From contig CAAHFI010113726.1 of the NCBI GenBank assembly GCA_900893395.1, positions 1 to 49,578 on the forward strand: a DNA stretch of 49,578 nt, read 5' to 3'. Both the position numbers and the translations under genes were made by a program. Origin of the DNA: Euglena gracilis (taxonomy: Eukaryota; Euglenozoa; Euglenophyceae; Euglenales; Euglenaceae). Positions 42,402 through 49,578 of the stretch are shown piece by piece. Below the pieces are notes generated by a model. It ran no database searches. It was given only the letters and a program-made list of their open reading frames with translations, and was not told the DNA's origin. How positions within the stretch are numbered: the stretch's first letter is position 1; every line of letters starts with the position of its first letter.

Positions 42402-43429
42402 AGTTCAGAACCAGGTTCTGCAGAAATTCTCCACCGGTATGCGTATTGGCTGGGTGTGCAAGTGTTGTTGTGCATGTCGGTCTGGTGTCGTGCGTAAAAG
42501 TTGGTGTTGAAAGTGTAGCTGCTGGGGGTGTACAGGGGTGTCAGAATCGACACACCTGGTGGGCAACGAAAACGTTTTGCAGCTGGGCGGTTACTTGACA
42601 CCGTACGTACTTCAGGCCTTTGGGCTTTCACCTTGGAACCCAGTGAACGAGGGGGTTAAGCTACTTCTTTCCCTACCGCATGGGAAACGTGCGGTGAAAA
42701 GTCAGTGGGCAGGGGCCAGCTTTCTCTTTACCCTAGTGTGGAAAACGGTGTTTTGCGGTTGTAGAAACATTGTTGCTGGGCGGAGGTCACGTCATGAGAG
42801 ACGCAGGGAGAGAAATTCGGTGGTGAAGTATGTGTGCAAGGTGTAGTGCGCAAACATGGCTGGAAGTTTCAACAAAAAAAATGTGGTTGTGACATAAATA
42901 GGAAGAAAAATTCCAGAAATACGTCAGAACCTGCAACCGATTCAAAAGGTAAGAGTCCGTATATGTGTAACTACGGTGGTGGTTGTGTCGTTTGGGTAAT
43001 GTAGTTGGGTATTTGGTAGTTGTATGAGTTTTGAGTATGAGTAGTGCGCAAAAGCGCATTCTGCACAGCGGTGTTCCTCCTACGAGGATTCAGGGTTCTC
43101 ATCCCCTCTCTGCCAAAGCCGGGTTCCCTCCTCCAAAGAGGAAGTTTTAAACCCGTGCTTGTGGTGATGAGAATTGTAACGTGTTTTATAACCGCGATTT
43201 GAATCACGATGATGTTGACTTGTACGCGGGGAATGAGAACGGTGACATTTTGTAGAGTGGTGGTTGTGGATCCTCAAAGGAACACTGTTGTGGGTCTTGT
43301 GATTTGGATGGGCCTTCACCCGGTTGTTGTTGTGGTGAACGAGGATCTGTTCGACCATGTGTGTGGTATCCGGTTTCCTGCATTGTAATCGCGAAGGGGG
43401 GGATCTACTTCGCGAACGGATCGCGATGG

Positions 43430-46400
43430 CTCGCGTTTTGAATCACGTTTTTGTGGGATCGGGATGACCGACCTTGAGATTCACGATCGCGTCCGCGTTC
43501 CCGGAACGGTGATCGGGATCTTTGTCGATGCTTTGTATCTTGTGGTTTATCAAGTTTGTACGAAAACTAGTTCTGGAAAGAAAGCCGATTCCGGATCGCA
43601 AGTTGTCGGGCGCGTTCTTTTTCTTCCTTAGGGAGGCAATCAATGAAACTCCATTTTGGTTACCTCGGGGTTCCCGTCCTGGATGGACCCTTCAGGTCCA
43701 AGTAATATTCCCAGTCGCGCCAAAACTGTTTCCAACTTGTGGGATCTCCGTCACATTGTGGCTTAACTTTGTTTGGCAATTGTAATTGTACCTTTGAAAT
43801 CGCGTTGTGGTGTGCGATTTCCGTCATGGTTGTTGGTATAAGGTTGTGACGGTGGCATGCGCGAATGCGCATCCAGTTTGTTACTCATGGTACCACAGGT
43901 ACGATGGCTGTATGGTACGTCGCTATTCCGCGAATTTGGTGGTGGTATGTTGTGATTCCACGAATCTTGTGGTGGTATGTCGCGATTCCGCGATTCTTGT
44001 TGTAGAATGTGGCGATTCTGCGATTCGGATTGTACAGTGTCGCGTTTCCGCGATTCAGGGTGTGGTAACTTATCAGGGGGTAGAAACCCGTTGTTCACCC
44101 GCAAATTGGGGAACCGCGGTAGATACCGCGTTTCGCATTCGCCACCAATGACCAATACCTGCGGTAGGGGTATGGCTCATTCCGCGAATTAGTTCCGATT
44201 CACGAAATTCTTGTTGTAAAACCGAAGGATTCACGGCTTTTGAGGCAAAAACCGGTTCCTCATCCGAAGATTCACCCTTATGGGGGGAATCTTAAGTTGT
44301 GGTATAAACGGGCGATTGTAATCGTGATTGTAAGCATGTTCATGACCATGTGCATCCGTGGATGCTTGTAGGGCATGTGCGTCGGAGGATGCTTGTAGGG
44401 ATGCGCGTGCTGCGCCTTTGGAAGGATTGGCATCCAACGAGCCGCGAATTTGAGGCACAAAGTCGCCAGTTGGATGGCGGGCATCTGAAGATGTTCGGTT
44501 GATGCACAAACAGCGCTTTGTGTGCTGGAAGTTGCATTTTGACCACTGAAAAATTCGTTTTCATGGGCTAAGTGTGGGGGGTTGCGGATTTTGCATGAAT
44601 CTCATTCCAACTCAATGTAAAATCTTGGATACTTTGTTCCAATGAAGCAACCACTTGGAAAGGTTCCGAAATTCGTTCAACATCACTGCAAACGCTTAAT
44701 ACGTTTGCGGTGTTAGGGTAGTTCGTCTAAAAGTGGTAATTGTTCACAACGGAGTCAAAATTCGCTGAAAGCTTTGGAAAGTGTGTGCAAGAATTGGACC
44801 CGTTTGGCCAAAGTTTCCTTTGCAGTTGTAATGGTTTCAAACGATTCTCGGTTGTGTTATTGAGGTACCAACGTGGGTTGGGGTACCCCTACCGCATTTT
44901 CAGCGTTTTGTCGTCCATCATTGTAGAAAGTCGGTTGTCCAAACACCGGAATTTGTCGTTTTAGTGTAAGAACATGCTGGGTGACCGAATTTCGGTCGTC
45001 GTCAAGGTTTCACAAATTCTTGTAAGTTTTCCTGAATTTTCGCGAGCATTTGGTCATAAAATGTGCGAAAATCAGGGAGTAGTTCGACTTCGCGAACCGT
45101 TTGATCATCCGAAGATGGTTGGAGTCCCGGAGACCTTTGTAGAAAGTGCTTGTACACGTTTTTGTAAATGGGAAGTGGTTGATTGTAAGGTTTTGTGTTG
45201 GGTATTCAAATCCGCAAGCGGTTTCAATGCCGGTGATATCCGGAATGTTTTGAATACCGTTGCACCGTTTGTGCAAATCCGCAAACGCGGATTCGATTTT
45301 GTTCACATCCGCTTGTAACTGATTGTGCAAATCGGTTACAGTGGATCGTAATGCTCCCATACTGGGATTTTTGGTGGAAGTTTCCGCAAAGCGGCGTTGT
45401 AAGTCCCCAATTGCAGTTTGTAGTCCCGAAACATCCGCAAAAGCGGTTTTCAGGTCTGCAAACGCAATTTGGAGGTCCGCATTCGCGGTTTGGATGGTAG
45501 TTATGACCGTTTCTCGGTCTTGGAGTTCCGCATTCGCGGTTTGTAAGCTAAGAATCACCGCATCGCGGGATTGGAGTTCCGCCGTAGCGGTTTGTAGCGC
45601 ATTGGAAGCAGTTTCAAGTTTTTGTATGTCGTTTTGCCACTTTTCATGGAGGAAATCTTGCCGATGCACGATTTCCGCCACTTGAGTGTGCAATGTGGTC
45701 AAAGTGTTGGAAACTTCACCGCATTTGCAGGAAGTTTGTTCCAAACGAGCAATCCGCTCTTCCAGTTGTTGAGCAAAAGCTCTTTGTACATAGTTTTCGC
45801 GTATTTGTGCAAAATTTTGATGAAAACTCGCGTTTTCATCACCCAAACGCAAAATGCGTTCTTGGGATTGTTGTACAACATTGGACAAAGTTGAGAAGTG
45901 CTCATATGAGACATATGAGCCAAGTTCCGCACCCGTAGGCGCTTTATCCCGTTGTTGTAGGCGGGACTGCATTTCTTGCATTGTATAAGAAAAATTTTCC
46001 AGTTGTGTGAACAGTTGTTGTAGATTTTGTTGTAAATGTGAAAATTTTGCGTTATTCCGCGATTCCGCGGTTTGGAGGTCTCTTGTACCTGTTGGAAGTT
46101 TTGTACCAAGGTGTTGCGCAAAAATGCGTCAAAACCTTGGTGGAGGTTCTGAAGGTCCATTGTAGTGGAGTTAAAATTCTTTTGGCAAAATTGTCCAAAT
46201 TCTTGGATATATTGCCAAAGGAAGTCCAGCTTGCCGAAAACGGCCTTGTGACTGTCTTCATCAAATTGTAGGACTTGGTTCAGTGTTTTAGCGCAATTTT
46301 GGACACATGCTTCGATGTGTCGAAATTGCTGTTGTAGTGGGTGGTTCTCCGGTAAATTTGCGACTACGCGCTCAACGGTATTACTGGAGAACATCCCGGT

Positions 46401-47273
46401 CTTCCTCGGGGTCATTGTCCATGGGAACAATGACACCGGCAGTTCCGGGACCACCAACCGCATTTCAGCGGACCAAGGTAGTTCTGGGATTTCTCCCAAT
46501 TGTGGAGGGGGGGGCAAGTCCCGAATGGGGCTTACCGGTGGTAGGGCCGGGGGGGTTGGAAAAAACAAGGTGTTTCCAACCCGTCCTCGTAAGGGGGGGC
46601 TCTGTTGGCAATTGGGTGCCAAAAGGCACTAATTGCCACCCGTTCGGGCATTCTGCCCACTTGTGAGTCAGACTCCGCAGAAGCGGAGGGGGTCCGTAGA
46701 CCCATTGTAGGGTTGTGTTGTACCGCAAATGCGGCTGTTTAAGGGTCCGCAAATGCGGGTTGGGTCCGTAGACCCTTGGAGGGGGGGCACCGCCGAAGCG
46801 GCTTGGGTCCGAAGACCCTTGGAGGGGGGGCACCGCCGAAGCGGCTTGGGTCCGAAGACCCTTGGAGGGGGGGGCACCGCCGAAGCGGCTTGGGTCCGAA
46901 GACCCTTGGAGGGGGGGGCACCGCCGAAGCGGCTTGGGTCCGAAACCCTTGGAGGGGGGGGCACCGCGAAGCGGCTTGTAGGGGGGTACCGCAAGCGGTT
47001 TGGGTTCGAAAACCCAGTTGTGGGGGTACCGCCGAAGCGGCTTGGGCGTCCGCCCCTTGTATGGAAAAATTTTCCACCGCAGAAGCGGCTTGGGCATCCG
47101 CCCCTTGTGAATAAAAATTTTCTGTCGCTAAAGCGACTTGGGCATTCGCCCTTGTAAGGAAAATTTTCTGTCGCCGTAGCGACTTCGTCTGCATTCTGCA
47201 GTCCACGAAGCGAACCTATTAACAAAGCATAGTTAATAGGTGCGTTTCCATTGTTCGCATTTGCGCTTTGCAT
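43430..47273 (-). pseudogene. gag of element D (fossil)
   Basis: Starts MQSANANNGNAPINYALL at 47,273. A 44-base minisatellite makes a Pro/Arg/Phe-rich segment (46,762-46,985). Then come conserved ANLPENHPLQQQF…LQFDED (near 46,250-46,370) and a long coiled coil at 45,300-45,980 (QLEERIARLEQTSCKC; LQTANAELQDRETVI; LQTATAELQSRDAVI, the last two being internal heptad repeats). Further along lie an Arg/Asn/Ser repeat (SRNRDI) at 43,900-44,100 and a capsid-type start DGDPTSWKQFWRDWEYYL near 43,700-43,750. Most of the capsid is missing. Ends with basic RERGRDRE-like sequence. No zinc knuckle found. Confidence 0.65.
46762..46985. repeat. Minisatellite within gag of D (about 44-bp unit)
   Basis: About five units of GGGTCCGAAGACCC, TTGGAGGGGGGGCA, CCGCCGAAGCGGCTT. 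Each has two perfect hairpins (GGGTC-CGAA-GACCC and CCGC-CGAA-GCGG) and a run of 7-8 G. In the gag frame it reads as a Pro/Lys/Arg/Phe repeat. Further hairpin-type words without the G-run continue to 47,190. Confidence 0.8.
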
Positions 47274-47478
47274 TTTGATGAAAAGTTGGGAAAATTTTTG
47301 TGAAAATCGTAAAAATTGTAAAAATTGTAAAAATTTGTGTGAAAAGACCCAAAAAGGTAAGCAAAGGTGGGGGCTCAGAGGCTTTGTGATGCAGCCGTAG
47401 CCACTTGTGCCACTGAGACACCTCGCCCGTGCTTACGCCCTTTCTGAGTTTCTTTGGTCGTTCGACCGTTAAACCTAT
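47274..47478 (-). other. Leader between primer site and gag of D
   Basis: A 205-base untranslated leader. Near the gag start the coding strand is T/A-rich (TTTTTACAATTTTTAC repeats at 47,300-47,340), and the LTR-proximal part contains CCGTAGCCAC. No open frame. Confidence 0.5.
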
Positions 47479-47488
47479 TCTGCTACCA
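47479..47488 (-). promoter_or_regulatory. Primer-binding site of D
   Basis: Minus-strand TGGTAGCAGA two bases after the LTR end, as in A, B and E; here present once. Complementary to the initiator-Met tRNA 3' end over ten bases. Confidence 0.6.
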
Positions 47489-47490
47489 AG

Positions 47491-47907
47491 TGTACGTCCC
47501 ACCCCGGCTTTTCTACTTATGCTTTCCTCCCGAAAAGCCCGTGGGGGAGTAACAATAAAATTTTTCCCTTTTCCCCTTTTGATTGCAAAGCACAAGCAAA
47601 GAGAATTGTTGGGACCGCAGTCCCTTATATGAAAGTGACTTTTGCTCTTTCGAGCTTTGTAAAAGAAAAAAATAAACTTCATTCAAATGGGACTTCGCCC
47701 TCAGAATTCTAAAAGAGAATTGCAAAGCACCAAACCCTGTAACCTTGAATTAGGAACCAGTTACTTTCGCTAAGCTTTCGCTAGCTCTGAGATTCTCTCT
47801 TTGTCTTATGGTTTAACCATGCCACTGTGTACAGCCCGGCCGTAGCCAGATTGTAGGCCGTAGCCCATTGTATCTGGTACGCAGTGGCAGAATGGCTGCC
47901 TGGTACA
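47491..47907 (-). repeat. 5' LTR of element D
   Basis: On the minus strand it opens TGTACCAGGCAGCCATTC and ends GGGACGTACA; 417 bp. Shares GTTACTCCC, GTGCTTTGC and the end sequences with the LTR at 36,754-37,189 but differs elsewhere. Contains GGCCGTAGCC-type words twice (47,840-47,875). The sequence outside it is not a polypurine tract, consistent with a 5' LTR. Confidence 0.68.
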
Positions 47908-47938
47908 CAGATTATTCTTTAGACCCCCAACTTTTTCA

Positions 47939-48845
47939 ATGGCTCAGAAAGAAATTCACAAATTTCATAAATCTGGAAACAGCTTTATTTGCCTCCCCAG
48001 GCAACAAAAAACTGCCCAAATTGGTGATTGGGAAGCCACAGCAGCAAATGCATTACAATGTCCACTGGACAACATGGGGATTCTTTATGCAAACCCCCTG
48101 GTCAATAATTCAACAATCTCTACCCAAGTTGAAAATGTTTCCCCAGACCAAAGTTTTGATGGTCACCCCCCTACGGATTCAGCACATGGTGGCCCCAATT
48201 AATAAAAAATGAAAGTTCCAGGGACCCCCTGCCTGAAAATCACCCCCTACAGGGGCATGTTCACCAACTGCAGGGGGGAGCAAATGCCACCCCCAGGTGG
48301 CCCCTGGTTTGCATGATTTGCTCAGGCAAATTTTGGAGGGGAAACAAATTCAGGTTGAGACCATTAACGGTTTCCTGGGGGAGAAACCCCAGCTTAAAGC
48401 GTTATCAGAGTGCTTTTGCACTTCTGTGGGTAATTTTGGAACACATGGGGGTGCCCCCCTGAAGCCACCACAGACCAAGTGGTTGAAGCTATAATTCAAT
48501 TATTCCAATTTTCCAAGGCCCAAGCCCGTAATGCTACAAGTGCTATGCTTTAATTCCTGGGTTTGGTGGGCTGAGATTACACACTCTGTTAACCCCCTAC
48601 AAGAGGCTTTGGAACCAAACCTGGAGAAGTATGGGCATTTTTGGACCCCCTCCCAATCCTCCTGGGGCTGGCAAAGGCGCACATGCCCACTGATATTTGT
48701 AAATTGCGTACCCAAGCTGATTTTTTGCTCACGAATCCTCTGTTTATACCGATCCTCAGACTTATCGCAAGTCAAACGAACCACCAGTGTGTTGGGTAGG
48801 GCACCCTACATCAAGATTAAGCGTAAAGGACAAGAAATTCCATAA
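47939..48845 (+). pseudogene. Unassigned coding-like stretch before the recombinase
   Basis: Readable runs: MAQKEIHKFHKSGNSF and IGDWEATAANALQCPLDNMG (47,939-48,202), LRQILEGKQIQVETINGFLG (48,310-48,380), VVEAIIQLFQF (48,475-48,510). They could be a Gag-like protein or the DNA-binding amino-terminal part of the recombinase. No motif decides it. Decayed. Confidence 0.35.
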
Positions 48846-49190
48846 GTGGGAAAGGGTTGTGTCCACTCCCCAGTGTCCCCAAATAAGCCCCTTTCATTTA
48901 ATGATGTGCTATGTGGCTGCTACACGTTTATTCGTCAGACCTGGGGGCGCCCTCCTAATTTCATTAAAACCCCCCTTCAGGGCCATAAGTGCTGACACAA
49001 TTGCTTCTATCGCAAAAGACTTTTGGCCAAACATGGGTACACCCCCAGGTGTGGGGGGCCCACTCCACCAGAGGGGAAGGAGTTGGTTTACTCAAAAAAT
49101 TGGGCCTTTCTGCCCAAGAAGTTTGTGAAATTGGTCGGTGGAGGGGTGGTGGCTTTTACAGCCCACTATCAACGACTTGGTGCCCAAGGT
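48787..49190 (+). pseudogene. Tyrosine recombinase (fossil)
   Basis: Blocks typical of the retroelement YR family: GGALLISLKPPFRAISADTI near 48,942-49,000; AHSTRG at 49,060-49,077 (His-x-x-Arg box); a GRW word near 49,134-49,142; FTAHYQRLG near 49,155-49,181, whose Tyr would be the nucleophile. Such enzymes integrate circular DNA by site-specific recombination, not by the DDE chemistry of LTR integrases. Broken. Confidence 0.62.
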
Positions 49191-49315
49191 GCCCTGAAAG
49201 TGCTCTGGCCCCCCTAATTTCAGTGCACAATCTGCCTCACAAGGGCAAAGTGCGGAGCCCGAGGTGTCCTCGTTCTCCCTGAGTAAAAACGACAAAGGGA
49301 GGAAGGGACACCGAG

Positions 49316-49578
49316 GGCGAAGCACAAAGACCTTGTGAGCCGACCCTCCCCACCCGTAAAAGAAAATTTGTGTTCAAAGGCCTCGTCAGAGAGTGGGGCC
49401 AGGGGGGGAGAGGAGGGGACACCCCAAGGGCAAGAATCCGCGTCGCCCACTCGGAGCAGCATTGTCAGCAAACTCCGGCGAGGCGACACTAAGCGAGACC
49501 TCCTAACCCAGCGCAACAACAATCCAAACAACCCGCCGGCGAGCAAGGCATGGCCTCACAAGGTCTTTGTGCTTCGCC
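49316..49578. repeat. 24-bp perfect inverted repeat at the right edge
   Basis: Arms 49,316-49,339 (begins GGCGAAGCAC) and 49,555-49,578 (ends GTGCTTCGCC) are exact reverse complements, 215 bases apart. It follows the recombinase gene by about 130 bases, where DIRS-type elements carry their terminal repeats. It may also be a small foldback element. Since the arm ends with the window, its full length is unknown. Confidence 0.7.

Larger units (their letters stand above)
43000..47907 (-). mobile_element. Element D: family 2-like retroelement, 5' half
   Basis: Minus strand: LTR 47,491-47,907, primer site, gag from 47,273 down to about 43,430, then basic His/Arg-rich remains to about 43,000. No protease, reverse transcriptase or integrase seen. 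The far end is unresolved: the LTR at 36,754-37,189 lies in the right place and orientation to be its 3' LTR, but the two LTRs differ at something like two positions in five, too much for a gag that still has frames of over 300 codons. Broken in several places and shortened in the capsid part. Confidence 0.6.
47908..49578 (+). mobile_element. Tyrosine-recombinase element (DIRS/Ngaro-type), runs to the window end
   Basis: Plus strand. Protein-like but unassigned stretches at 47,939-48,845 lead into a tyrosine recombinase at 48,787-49,190, followed by about 390 bases with a perfect 24-base inverted repeat whose second arm ends at the last base of the window. DIRS-group elements end in such inverted and complementary repeats. 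Without reverse transcriptase in view, a Crypton (recombinase-only) element cannot be excluded. Old, with several breaks. Confidence 0.5.

Noticed and set aside
47838-47876. CCGTAGCC words resembling part of the dinoflagellate spliced leader
   Set aside because: Only eight bases match, the rest of the leader is absent, and the words are explained as GGC-CGTA-GCC hairpins of the local type.

Overview
The window is eukaryotic, repeat-dominated DNA. I see no convincing host gene, tRNA gene or rRNA gene. Almost everything recognisable is a mobile element, mostly LTR retroelements set side by side or inside one another, plus one foldback (MITE-like) DNA element, a tyrosine-recombinase element at the right edge and several G-rich minisatellites. 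This fits a large, repeat-rich genome such as that of a protist or alga. The sequence alone does not name the host.

Layout. Positions 1-4,285 (minus strand) hold two 5' parts of one retroelement family (family 2: A, then B), each with an LTR, a primer-binding site and a coiled-coil gag. Positions 4,286-5,545 hold an unassigned coding-like remnant. Positions 5,546-10,300 (plus) hold element C, a gag followed by a cytosine-C5 DNA methyltransferase-like gene that carries a 396-bp foldback insertion. Positions 10,773-12,073 hold the 5' end of another family 2 element (E), which changes inside gag into family 1. Positions 12,074-36,753 hold a head-to-tail array of family 1, a 12.9-kb Ty3/gypsy chromodomain element. 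There is one complete copy (19,784-32,684) flanked by two partial copies that share its LTRs. A family 2 LTR (36,754-37,189) abuts the array. Positions 37,190-43,000 are AT-rich and G-run-rich DNA full of minisatellites and short hairpins. Positions 43,000-47,907 (minus) hold a family 2-like gag and LTR (D). Positions 47,908-49,578 hold a tyrosine-recombinase (DIRS/Ngaro-type) element and an inverted repeat that reaches the window end.

The most interesting system is family 1. Its order is LTR, primer-binding site complementary to initiator-Met tRNA, gag (coiled coil, Pro-rich region, capsid, zinc knuckle), a Dam/adenine-methyltransferase-like module, a cytosine-C5 methyltransferase-like module, aspartic protease, reverse transcriptase, RNase H, integrase, chromodomain, LTR. 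An element that writes DNA methylation (two MTase-like modules) and reads chromatin (chromodomain) could mark its own copies. Element C, clearly diverged, has the same C5 module directly after gag, so methyltransferase-bearing retroelements are at least a two-lineage feature of this genome.

The second unusual signal is structural. The family 2 regions and the 37-47 kb region are peppered with short perfect hairpins, many of which would be C(UUCG)G or C(UACG)G tetraloops in minus-strand RNA, in coding and non-coding sequence alike. All retroelement copies are treated here as fossils: family 1 is young but broken, the others are older and more decayed.
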